A model generated the notes under the pieces. That model was not told where the DNA came from. It saw only the letters and a program-made list of their open reading frames with translations, and ran no database searches. A DNA stretch of 64,000 bases. Source: Betaproteobacteria bacterium. GTDB lineage: Bacteria; Pseudomonadota; Gammaproteobacteria; Burkholderiales; Burkholderiaceae_C. The stretch covers positions 1 through 64,000 of the forward strand of contig JABCYW010000014.1 in assembly GCA_013289985.1 (NCBI GenBank), read 5' to 3'. Each line of letters starts with the position of its first letter. Within the stretch, counting starts at the first letter, position 1. Below are positions 56,712 to 64,000 of this stretch, one piece after another. Made by a program: the position numbers and the translations under genes.

Positions 56712-57380
56712 TCAGCCCCGAGGCGCGGCGGCCAGCGCCACGATGTCGCGCACCTCCAGCACCGGCTTGGGCGAGCCGATGGTGGCCGCGTTGATCATGG
56801 CCTGCGCCACCTCTCGCAGCGTGCAGAACGAGCCGGGCGCCAGGCGGCGGCCGATCGGGTAGATCCAGGCGATGACCTTGTACCAGCCCTTGAGGTTCTT
56901 CTGGCCCGGCGTGGCCAGCATGAAGCCGGGGCGGAACATGACGCCGCGCCTGAACAGCCGCAGCAACTCGTTCTCGGTGGCGCCCTTCACGCGCGCCCAC
57001 ATCACCTTGCCGTGCTCCGTGGAGTCGGTGCCGGCGCCGGTGATGTAGCAGAACGCCATGTCGGGGTTCAGTCGTGCCAGCGTGCGGCCCACGTTGGTGG
57101 TGAGTTCGTAGGTGGTGCGCCGGTAGTCCGCCTCGCTCATGCCGAGCGACGACACGCCCAGGCAGAAGAAGCAGGCGTCGAAGCCGGCGAGCTGCGACTG
57201 GATGGCCGACAGGTCGAGGAAGTCGGCGTGGATCACCTCGACGAGCTTGGGATGCGACACGCCGCCGGGCTTGCGGTTGATGACCAGCACGCGCCCGACG
57301 CGCGGGTCGGCCAGGCACTCGAGCAGCACGCCCTCGCCCACCATGCCGGTGGCGCCCGTGATGATGACGGAGAGGGTCAT
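56712..57380 (-). CDS. NAD(P)-binding Rossmann-fold protein (atypical SDR)
   Basis: This 222-residue protein has an N-terminal Rossmann loop ITGATGMVGEGVL, then INRKPGG, ADFLDLSAI and CFFCLGVSS. CYITGAGTDSTEHGK stands in place of a Ser-Tyr-Lys active site, and MFRPGFM follows. It is related to the NAD(P)H-binding/HTATIP2-like proteins that often act as structural or regulatory NAD(P)-binders. No substrate can be named. It lies seven bases after the MBL hydrolase gene and is probably co-transcribed with it. Confidence 0.85.
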   Translation of the reverse strand: MTLSVIITGATGMVGEGVLLECLADPRVGRVLVINRKPGGVSHPKLVEVIHADFLDLSAIQSQLAGFDACFFCLGVSSLGMSEADYRRTTYELTTNVGRTLARLNPDMAFCYITGAGTDSTEHGKVMWARVKGATENELLRLFRRGVMFRPGFMLATPGQKNLKGWYKVIAWIYPIGRRLAPGSFCTLREVAQAMINAATIGSPKPVLEVRDIVALAAAPRG

Positions 57381-57387
57381 GGCGTCC

Positions 57388-58455
57388 TCAGGCGGCTTGC
57401 GTCGCGGCGTCGGCCTGCGTCGCGGCCTCGACGTGCTGCCACCAGCGAAGCCCTGCCTGCGGCTGCGCCAGCGACAGGCGCTCGCCCATGCCCGGCGTGG
57501 CCAGCTGCACGCCGCGCTCCCGCGCCAGCGCGAGGATGCGGTCGAACGGTTCGTGCCACGCGTGCATCGCGAGGTCGAAGGTGCCGTTGTGCAGCGGCAT
57601 CAGCCAGCGGCCACGCAGGTCGAGGTGCGCCTGCAGCGTCTGCTCGGGTTGCATGTGCACGTCGGGCCATTGCGCATCATAGGCGCCGGTCTCCATGAAC
57701 GTCACGTCGAACGGGCCGAGGCGCTCGCCGATGGTCTTGAAGTCGGCGTGGTAGCCGGTGTCGCCGCTGAAGAACACGCGCAGGTCGCCGGCCAGGATCA
57801 CCCACGAGGCCCACAAGGTGGTGTCGCCGTCGCCCAGGCCGCGGCCCGAGAAGTGCTGCGCGGGCGTGGCCACCAGGCGCACGCCGGCCAGCGCGGTCTG
57901 CTGCCACCAGTCGAGCTGGCGCACCTTGGCCGCCGGGATGCCCCAGGCCACCAGCCTGTCGCCCACGCCCAGCGGCGTGATGAACATCTCCACCTTCGGC
58001 GCGAGCTCGAGCACGGCGGCGTGGTCGAGGTGGTCGTAGTGGTCGTGCGACAGGATCACGCCCTTGATGGGCGGCAGGTCGGCGATCGAGATGGGCGGCG
58101 CGTGGAAGCGCTTCGGGCCGGCCCATTGCACCGGCGAGGCGCGCTCGGAGAAGACCGGATCGGTGAGCCACCAGTCGCCGCCGAGCTTGAGCAGCAGCGT
58201 GGAGTGGCCCAGGCGGAACAGGCTCGCGTCGGGCGCGGCCGCCAGCGCGGCGGCGTCCAGCGCCTGCACGGGAATCGGCGCGCGCGGGACGGTGGTGTCG
58301 GGCTTCTGGGTGAGCACGCGCCACGCGATGCCCAGCGTCTTCAGGAAGCCGGGGGCCTGGCGCGGCGCGACATTGTGGAACTTGCCGTCGCGGCGTTGCG
58401 GCGACGGCGTGGCGCCGGAAGAGGGCGCGGCGGCGCGCGAGGACAGGCAGGGCAT
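57388..58455 (-). CDS. MBL-fold hydrolase of the UlaG/NAPE-PLD type
   Basis: This protein of about 355 residues has the metal motif SHDHYDHLDH (His137, His139, Asp141, His142) and later ATPAQHFSGRG, FFSGDTGYH and LMPLHNGTFDLAMHAW. This set belongs to the branch with UlaG lactonase and NAPE-PLD phospholipase. A role in lipid or lactone hydrolysis is possible, but the substrate is unknown. The ATG at 58455 is chosen; a GTG 27 bases upstream is possible. It is divergent from a TetR regulator, which likely controls it. Confidence 0.85.
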   Translation of the reverse strand: MPCLSSRAAAPSSGATPSPQRRDGKFHNVAPRQAPGFLKTLGIAWRVLTQKPDTTVPRAPIPVQALDAAALAAAPDASLFRLGHSTLLLKLGGDWWLTDPVFSERASPVQWAGPKRFHAPPISIADLPPIKGVILSHDHYDHLDHAAVLELAPKVEMFITPLGVGDRLVAWGIPAAKVRQLDWWQQTALAGVRLVATPAQHFSGRGLGDGDTTLWASWVILAGDLRVFFSGDTGYHADFKTIGERLGPFDVTFMETGAYDAQWPDVHMQPEQTLQAHLDLRGRWLMPLHNGTFDLAMHAWHEPFDRILALARERGVQLATPGMGERLSLAQPQAGLRWWQHVEAATQADAATQAA

Positions 58456-58496
58456 GGCGGACTCACTTTCGACAGGTTCCACGGCGTTCTCGTCAA

Positions 58497-58566
58497 AGTA
58501 AACTGCACCGTGTAGTTTTCAGTGTAGGGCCGAATCGCCAAAAAGTAAACTCCCTGGTGTAAAGTT
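58497..58566. promoter_or_regulatory. Paired repeats for the TetR regulator
   Basis: AGTAAACT followed by a variable stretch and GTGTA occurs at 58497 and again at 58544, 47 bases apart, with 14 of 18 positions shared. Each copy also has a diverging AAACT/AGTTT arm pair. They fill the 117-base divergent spacer and are likely operators of the TetR protein. Confidence 0.5.
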
Positions 58567-58572
58567 GCGTAT

Positions 58573-59181
58573 ATGACCTCCCCCGTGCGCCTCACCGATC
58601 GCAAGCGCTACGCCATCATCCAGGCGGCCATCGTCGAGTTCCGCGCCAACGGCTTCGAGGCCACCAGCGTCGACAAGGTGGCGGCGCGGGCGGAGGTGTC
58701 CAAGCGCACGCTGTACAACCATTTCCCGAGCAAGGACGAGCTGTTCGCCGCGATCCTGCACATCCTGTGGGAGAGCAGCGCCAGCCAGCTGGCGCGCGCC
58801 TACGAACCCGGGCGGCCGGTGCGCGACCAGCTGCTGGAACTGCTGCAGGGCAAGCTCGCGATGCTGGCCGACGACAGCTTTCTCGCGCTCGCGCGCGTGG
58901 CGATCGCCGCCGGCCTGAACTCGCCCGAGCGCGCGCAGGAGATCGTGGCGCGCATCGGCGAGAAGGACGGCGGCCTGGCGGACTGGATCCGCGCCGCGCA
59001 GAAGGCCGGGGCGCTGAAGGCCGGCGACGCCGCGCTGGCCGTCAAGCAGCTCGAGTGCCTGGTCAAGGGCGTCGCCTTCTGGCCGCAGGTGGCGATGGGC
59101 CAGCCGGTGCTCAACGCGCGGGCGCAGAAGCAGCTGGCCGTGGCGACGGTTGATCTGTTCCTCAGTTACTACGAAAGCTAA
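58573..59181 (+). CDS. TetR family transcriptional regulator
   Basis: This 202-residue protein has the TetR helix-turn-helix (IIQAAIVEFRANGFEATSVDKVAARAEVSKRTLYNHFPSKDELFAAIL) and a C-terminal ligand domain of the TetR_C AefR-like type. It is divergent from the MBL hydrolase and the Rossmann-fold gene and most likely represses them. The ligand is unknown. Its end touches the stop of the following minus-strand gene. Confidence 0.93.
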   Translation: MTSPVRLTDRKRYAIIQAAIVEFRANGFEATSVDKVAARAEVSKRTLYNHFPSKDELFAAILHILWESSASQLARAYEPGRPVRDQLLELLQGKLAMLADDSFLALARVAIAAGLNSPERAQEIVARIGEKDGGLADWIRAAQKAGALKAGDAALAVKQLECLVKGVAFWPQVAMGQPVLNARAQKQLAVATVDLFLSYYES

Positions 59182-61088
59182 GGCATGCGAACGATGCGCG
59201 GCTCGCCCATCGCGGGCCCGCGCGGATCGAACGGCGGCCGCGGCGCCAGATACGGACTCAGGTATCGCACGAAGGCATCGATGTCCTGCGCCCCGCCGAT
59301 GCGGTTCGTGCCGGCCGCCAGCGTGGCGTAGCCGTCGCCGCCCGTGGCCATGAAGTTGTTGACGGTGACGCGGTACGTGCGCGCCGGATCCTGCACGACG
59401 CCGTCCTTCACGATCGCCTGCGCGGGGCCGGTGGCCGCCGGCGGCGTGACGGCGACGTCGGTGGGCGTGAACGTCACGTCGACGATCTTCGCGCATGCGG
59501 GCGCGCCGGCGCGCCACGTGACGCGCAACCCGTTGGACGGCTGCAGGATGCGGTCGCTGGTCTGGCCGCGGCAGCCGCTGAACTGCTCCTCCAGCAACGT
59601 CTTCAATTGGGCCGCGGTGAGCGTCATCGTGACCAGGCTGTTGCCGAAGGGCTGCACGGTGAACGCCGCGCCGTAGGTGAGCGCGAAGGGTGGTCTCGCG
59701 TCTCCGGAAGGCACGTAGCCCGGCGAACGCACGCCGCCCTCGTTCATGAACGCGATCTGCGCGCCGCCGAGCGCCGCGGGCTGCGTGGCCTGCAGCTGCG
59801 AGTCGGCGATCAGGCTGCCGGCGGGCTCCTCGCCGGCCTCGTCCGGCACGGCCGGCAACGCCATCGCGAGCGTGCCCACCACGCGATCGGCGAGCGGCCC
59901 GGCCAGCGCCGCGTAGCCCGCCACGATGTCGCGCACGGCCGGCGCGGCGGCGATGGCCTGCACGATGGCCGGGTCGGTGCGGGCCACGAGGCGGTTGACG
60001 GGCATCACGGAGAGCATGCGGTGCGAGCGCGGGTCCAGCGTGATGTCGATGTCGCTGACCACGCGGCCGAACGCGCTGGCGCTGGTCACCGGCACCAGCC
60101 GGCCCGCGCGGTTGGGCAGGCCCCTGGCGCCGCCGCCCACGGTCGCGGCCGAGCAGTTGTAGGCCTGGTGCGTGTGGGCGCTGATGACCAGGTCCACCGC
60201 GTCGTCGAGGCGGCCCACGATGCCCGCGATCTCCGGCGCGCTGCCGTCGGGGTTGCGCAGGCCGTCGTTGCAGCCGTTGATGTCGACGGCCTCGGTGGCC
60301 GGTTGCGCGCCGCCCTGGTGCACCAGCACGACGATGGCCTCCACGCCCTGCGCGCGCAGCTGCGGCACCAGCGCGTTGACGGTGGCGGCCTCGTCGCGGA
60401 ACTCCAGGCCCGCGACGCCGAGGGGCGACACGATGCCCGGCGTGCCCCGCAGCGTCATGCCGATGAAGGCCACGGGCACGCCGTCGAAGCGCTTGATGCC
60501 GTAGGGCGGCAGCAGCGTGCGGCCGGTGGACTTGTCCAGGACATTGGCCGACAGCCACTGGAAATGCGCGCCGTCGAAGGTGCCGGGCCGCGCCGAGCCG
60601 AGGCCGCGGCAGCTGTTCGGGTCGGGCCGGCCGTCGGTGATCCGGCAACCGCCGTGCTGCAGGCGCAGCAGCTCGGCGGCGCCCTTGTCGAACTCGTGGT
60701 TGCCCACCGACGTGAAGTCCACGCCGACGTGGTTGAGCGCCTCCACGGCGGGCTCGTCGAAGAACAGGGCCGACACCAGCGGCGACGCGCCGACGAAATC
60801 GCCGCCGCCCACGACCACGTTGTTCGGGTCCTGCGCCTTCAGCCGCGCCACCCAGGCGGCCAGCGCATCGGCGCCCCCGACCGCCACGCGCGGTCCCTGG
60901 GAACTGGCCCCGAAGCGGCCCGGCGACTGCAGCGTGCCATGGAAGTCGTTGAAGGCGATGATCTTCGCGTGCACGGGCGCGGCGGGCGGCGCGGTCGCGC
61001 AGCCGTCCACCAGCACGACGGCCGCCAGGGCCGCCATGGCGCGCAGCGCAGACACGAGGGAAGGGCAATGGACGGTTGATCGCGGCAT
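59178..61088 (-). CDS. 5'-nucleotidase / cyclic nucleotide phosphodiesterase-like lipoprotein
   Basis: This 636-residue protein has a lipobox (VLVDGC, Cys30). A metallophosphatase domain follows (FNDFHGTLQSP, GGGDFVGASP, SVGNHEFDKG, VLVHQGG, SAHTHQAYNC), and then a 5'-nucleotidase C-terminal domain (LIADSQLQAT, MNEGGVRSPGY, NNFMATGGDGY). It would remove phosphate from nucleotides outside the inner membrane. Its start was chosen at the ATG that gives the lipoprotein signal. It stands downstream of the GH5 gene on the same strand, 53 bases away. Confidence 0.9.
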   Translation of the reverse strand: MPRSTVHCPSLVSALRAMAALAAVVLVDGCATAPPAAPVHAKIIAFNDFHGTLQSPGRFGASSQGPRVAVGGADALAAWVARLKAQDPNNVVVGGGDFVGASPLVSALFFDEPAVEALNHVGVDFTSVGNHEFDKGAAELLRLQHGGCRITDGRPDPNSCRGLGSARPGTFDGAHFQWLSANVLDKSTGRTLLPPYGIKRFDGVPVAFIGMTLRGTPGIVSPLGVAGLEFRDEAATVNALVPQLRAQGVEAIVVLVHQGGAQPATEAVDINGCNDGLRNPDGSAPEIAGIVGRLDDAVDLVISAHTHQAYNCSAATVGGGARGLPNRAGRLVPVTSASAFGRVVSDIDITLDPRSHRMLSVMPVNRLVARTDPAIVQAIAAAPAVRDIVAGYAALAGPLADRVVGTLAMALPAVPDEAGEEPAGSLIADSQLQATQPAALGGAQIAFMNEGGVRSPGYVPSGDARPPFALTYGAAFTVQPFGNSLVTMTLTAAQLKTLLEEQFSGCRGQTSDRILQPSNGLRVTWRAGAPACAKIVDVTFTPTDVAVTPPAATGPAQAIVKDGVVQDPARTYRVTVNNFMATGGDGYATLAAGTNRIGGAQDIDAFVRYLSPYLAPRPPFDPRGPAMGEPRIVRMP

Positions 61089-61141
61089 GCCCGCATTGTG
61101 GCCGCGCCGCGCGTTCGGGGCCGTCAGTTCACATGGTTCGT

Positions 61142-62251
61142 TCAGGGCCCGAACAGGGCCTGCTCCAGCCCATCGGGACGAACCGCGCCCACCACCGGGT
61201 CGTAGTACCCGAAACCGGCCGCCAGCTCCCAATACGTCCAGGTCATGCCGCGCCGCTCGATCTCGTCGCGCATCGTGCGCGTGTAGCGGTTGCGGTCGTC
61301 GCGGGCCACCTTGTCGAACGCGCCGAACTCGCCCACGTAGACGGGATAGCCGTTGCCGGCGCTCCAGCGCTGCGCCATGTCCAGCGGCGCCCGGATGTCG
61401 GCCAGCTGGCGGGCCGAGCAGCAGCCGACGCCGGTGGGCATCTCCGGCTTGATCCAGGGCGCGCCCTGGTGGGTGAAGGTGAACGGGTCGTAGTGGTGGA
61501 TGGTGAGCACCAGGTTCGCGTCGGGCGGCATCGCGAACGTGGGCAGGCCGCGCGCCGAGTTCCATTGCGTGGGGCCGACGACGATGATGCGCCGCGGGTT
61601 GCTCTCGCGCACCAGGCGCACGCCGCGCGACATCAGGTCGTTCCAGCGCTCGGTGAGCCGGCCGTGCGGCTCGTTGTACAGCTCGAAGGCGAGCGCGGGC
61701 GGCGCGTCGCGGAAGTGGTCGGCGATCTGGCGCCACATCGCGAAGAAGCGCTGGTCCACCACGGCGTCGGGCACCTTGGCGTCGCCGGCGTCCGGCGCGT
61801 CGCCGTCGAACTGGCGGTAGTGGTGCATGTCCAGCACCACCGGCACGCCGCGCGCGAGCAGGCGCCGCACCACGTCGTCGACGCGCGCCATGAAGGCCGG
61901 GTCGATGCGCGCCTCGGCGTCGGGAGACGCGTGGTTGCTCCAGCGCACCGGCAGGCGCACGCTGCGGATGCCGCCGGGCAGGCCGGCGAGCGCGATGAAG
62001 CGGTCGTCCACGCGCAGGTCCCAGGCGCCTTCCGTGGGGGCGTCTAGCATGTTGCCGAAGTTCACGCCGCGCGCCAGGCCGGCGGCGTAGGCGCGCGCGG
62101 CGGGCGATGCGCCGGGCGCCGAAGCGGCGGCCAGCGGCGGGAATCCGGCGAGCGGGTCGGCGCCGGCGGGCGGCGGCGCGCCGGCGCAGGCGGCCAGCAG
62201 GGCGAGGGCGGCGGCGGGTAACGCCAGGGCGATCGAGCGCTTCGTCTTCAT
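61142..62251 (-). CDS. Glycoside hydrolase family 5 lipoprotein
   Basis: This 369-residue protein has a lipobox (LLAAC, Cys22) and a GH5 catalytic barrel. Its acid/base Glu194 is in YNEPHG and its nucleophile Glu308 in VGEFGAF, with RLPVRWSNHA and MHHYRQFDG nearby. GH5 enzymes cut beta-linked glucans or mannans; the exact substrate cannot be told. AGAGGA precedes the ATG. A terminator hairpin lies only about 20 bases upstream, leaving little room for a promoter, so expression may depend on read-through from the TonB-dependent receptor gene. Confidence 0.88.
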   Translation of the reverse strand: MKTKRSIALALPAAALALLAACAGAPPPAGADPLAGFPPLAAASAPGASPAARAYAAGLARGVNFGNMLDAPTEGAWDLRVDDRFIALAGLPGGIRSVRLPVRWSNHASPDAEARIDPAFMARVDDVVRRLLARGVPVVLDMHHYRQFDGDAPDAGDAKVPDAVVDQRFFAMWRQIADHFRDAPPALAFELYNEPHGRLTERWNDLMSRGVRLVRESNPRRIIVVGPTQWNSARGLPTFAMPPDANLVLTIHHYDPFTFTHQGAPWIKPEMPTGVGCCSARQLADIRAPLDMAQRWSAGNGYPVYVGEFGAFDKVARDDRNRYTRTMRDEIERRGMTWTYWELAAGFGYYDPVVGAVRPDGLEQALFGP

Positions 62252-62268
62252 GGAAATCCTCTGGAAGG

Positions 62269-62299
62269 AAAAGGGGCCCGCGACCTGGGTCGGGGCCCC
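62269..62299 (-). terminator. Rho-independent terminator between the receptor and GH5 genes
   Basis: On the minus strand GGGGCCC and GGGCCCC form a GC stem (arms at 62292-62299 and 62273-62279) followed by TTTT. It lies after the TonB-dependent receptor stop and directly before the GH5 gene, so it may act as an attenuator. Confidence 0.75.
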
Positions 62300-62345
62300 G
62301 TGGACAGGGCAATGATGGCAGGCACCGGACCCGGTGCCGCCGTCG

Positions 62346-64000
62346 TCAGAAGTCCATGCGGGCGCGGGCGCCGTAGGAGCGTGCGTCGTTCAGGAAGCGG
62401 ATGTCGAGGTCGGCGCCCACGAGGGCCTTCTGCGACGCCATCTTGTTGGTGACGTTGGTGGCATAGACCTCCAGGCGGAGGCCGCCTTCGAAGGTGTAGC
62501 CGCCACCCAGGTTGAGCGTCAGGAAACCGATCTGGCGATCCGGGAAGCCGGCGGCCAGGGCGCTCTTCGTGTTGCCGCTGTTGTCCACCACGGGCTTCTC
62601 GTTGAACTGCGTCAGGTAGTACGACGAGCGCCAGTTCAGCAGCGCCTGCCAGTCGGCCTTGCCGCCGAACAGCGGGAACACCTGCTGCAGGCGGGTCGAC
62701 AGGTTGACCTTGGAGGCCAGCGGCAGCTGGTTGCCCGTCAGGTCGATCAGCGGGCTCTTGCCGCCGGCGCCGTAGTCGATCGCGCGGACGTCGGCCACCG
62801 TGCCCGAGGTGATGCGCGTGCGCAGCAGCGCGCCGTTGATGTCCAGCTTGAAGCCGGCCGGCAGGCCGATGCGCGCCTCGGCCTCCAGCCCGCCCAGCCT
62901 GGACTTGCCGATGTTGCGGTTGACCAGCGAATAGCCCGTGCAGGTGGGCGGCGTCACCGAGTTGTTGACGGCGATGCAGGTGAGATCCTGGAAGACCTGG
63001 TTCGTGTAGTCGTAGTAGAAGCCCGACAGGTTGAAGACCGCGCGCTGGCCGCCGAGGGTGAACGCGTTGCGCGAGCCCGCCTCGATCACGCGCAGTTCCT
63101 CGGGGCGGAACACTTCGGGCACCGACGAGCCGTTGAAGCTGTCGTTGAAGCCGCCGGCCTTGTGGCCCGTGGACACCTTGGCGTAGACCATGTTGTCCTT
63201 GGTCAGGTCGTACTCGGTGCCCAGGCGCCAGTCGGTGTAGTGGAACTTGCTGCTGCCGATCTGTTGCTGCGGCACCGCCAGGTTGACGAAGCTGAAGCCG
63301 CCGTTCTGGTTGGTCGGGCAGGTCAGGCCGTTGGAGATGTCGCTGCGCGCAACGCAGGCGCCCATCGGATTCGTGCCGTTGGCGATCGGCGCGAGCTGCG
63401 AGTTGATCGTGTCGATCGCGCCGGGCGTCATCGTGGTCTGCATCAGGAACTGCGCCATCTGCTGCGGCGTCTGCACCTTGCTCATGTCGAAATTCGGACG
63501 CGCCAGCAGGTTGGGCTGGAAGCCGTCGCTGCCGATGCGCGTGGAGATGCAGCAGGCGAAATGGTTGGGCTTGCTGGGGTCTGTCAGGTTCTCGGCGCCC
63601 AGCGTCAGCGCGATGTTGCCGCCGATGCCGTAGCGCGACTTGGCTTCCTCGGTCTCGCGCAGTCCGCCGATCAGGCGCAGGTGGTCCGCCACCTTCAGCG
63701 TGCCGTCGCCGTACAGCGCGGCCGACTTGCCGATCACCTTGGGCATCGTGAACTCGGTGCCGGAGAAGCAGCAGTAGCCGCTGTCCGACAGCGAGAGGTA
63801 GCCCACCTTCTGGTTCTCGTTGAACGCGAACGCGCCCACGTTCCACTGGAAGGTCTTCGCGCCCTCGGCCGAGAACAGGCGGAACTCGCCGACACGGCTC
63901 GTGGACTTGGTCTCCCAGTACTGCGTGGAGAAGTTGGCCCACTGCTCGGTGGAGTAGTCGCGGCCCTGCCAGCCGATGCCCTCCGACTCGGCGTTGCGCT
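62346..64000 (-). CDS. TonB-dependent receptor (5' partial)
   Basis: The minus-strand frame is open from the window edge to the TGA at 62346-62348 and covers about 551 C-terminal residues of a TonB-dependent receptor barrel. It contains TEYDLTKDNMVYAKVSTGHKAGGFNDSF, PEELRVIEAGSRNAF and the final RLEVYATNVTNKMASQKAL and GARARMDF, all typical of the FecA/CirA-like barrel. The plug domain and signal peptide lie outside. Several adjacent cysteines occur (YCCFSG, FACCIS), which is unusual for such barrels. It probably forms one unit with the GH5 glycosidase, so a sugar polymer may be the ligand (inference). Confidence 0.9.
   Translation of the reverse strand, partial: RNAESEGIGWQGRDYSTEQWANFSTQYWETKSTSRVGEFRLFSAEGAKTFQWNVGAFAFNENQKVGYLSLSDSGYCCFSGTEFTMPKVIGKSAALYGDGTLKVADHLRLIGGLRETEEAKSRYGIGGNIALTLGAENLTDPSKPNHFACCISTRIGSDGFQPNLLARPNFDMSKVQTPQQMAQFLMQTTMTPGAIDTINSQLAPIANGTNPMGACVARSDISNGLTCPTNQNGGFSFVNLAVPQQQIGSSKFHYTDWRLGTEYDLTKDNMVYAKVSTGHKAGGFNDSFNGSSVPEVFRPEELRVIEAGSRNAFTLGGQRAVFNLSGFYYDYTNQVFQDLTCIAVNNSVTPPTCTGYSLVNRNIGKSRLGGLEAEARIGLPAGFKLDINGALLRTRITSGTVADVRAIDYGAGGKSPLIDLTGNQLPLASKVNLSTRLQQVFPLFGGKADWQALLNWRSSYYLTQFNEKPVVDNSGNTKSALAAGFPDRQIGFLTLNLGGGYTFEGGLRLEVYATNVTNKMASQKALVGADLDIRFLNDARSYGARARMDF

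Overview
The window is high-GC DNA packed with genes on both strands. It looks like a chromosomal segment of a betaproteobacterium, most likely order Burkholderiales. The support is the glyA-nrdR pair with an upstream ZTP-riboswitch-like leader, betaproteobacterial-style minor pilin genes, a tonB-exbB-exbD-exbD locus, a gram-negative porin, several lipoproteins with lipoboxes and two TonB-dependent receptors. I saw no rRNA, tRNA, CRISPR array, integrase or intact insertion sequence.

Layout: 1-3.5 kb holds type IV pilus minor pilins (end of a GspH-like gene, fimT, pilV, pilW, pilX, pilE) without pilY1. 3.6-6.7 kb holds nrdR and glyA plus a lytic transglycosylase. 6.9-11.5 kb holds ubiD, a DUF218 protein, msrA, pdxH and a MobA-like nucleotidyltransferase. 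11.6-14.2 kb is the Entner-Doudoroff pair edd-eda, with a HexR-like palindrome just before edd. 14.2-16.7 kb holds a PaiB-like protein, an SDR and an MBL hydrolase. 16.7-20.6 kb is an energy-transduction operon (tonB, exbB, two exbD, TPR protein). 21.3-24.7 kb holds an IclR regulator, a PAS-LuxR regulator, an EamA exporter and a LysR regulator.

24.7-37.9 kb is the most coherent accessory region, a shikimate/protocatechuate catabolic island. It contains an IclR regulator with two tandem palindromes, an MFS transporter, a shikimate dehydrogenase-like enzyme, a porin, an HPPD-like protein and a TIM-barrel protein that look like the two separated halves of a QuiC1-type dehydroshikimate dehydratase, and then an opposing operon: beta-keto acid cleavage enzyme, pcaH, pcaG, pcaB and a pcaC-pcaD fusion, with a divergent AraC regulator. 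Together these would take shikimate or dehydroshikimate through protocatechuate to 3-oxoadipate. The keto-acid cleavage enzyme sits where pcaIJ/pcaF would be expected, suggesting a different last step. The TIM-barrel gene carries an apparent one-base deletion near its end.

38-45.7 kb is lipoprotein- and TonB-rich: an amidase-like lipoprotein, an unknown 559-residue lipoprotein, a second TonB, a TonB-dependent receptor and a metallophosphatase lipoprotein. 45.8-51.3 kb is a MacA-like adaptor with an ABC ATPase, two FtsX-like permeases and an unknown membrane protein. Next come an acyltransferase remnant with a large internal deletion, a cytochrome b561 and a GGDEF-EAL protein. 54.7-56.6 kb holds a gluconate permease and gluconokinase, which feed edd-eda. 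The end holds an NAD(P)-binding protein, an MBL hydrolase divergent from a TetR regulator, a 5'-nucleotidase-like lipoprotein, a GH5 glycosidase and a TonB-dependent receptor that runs off the window.
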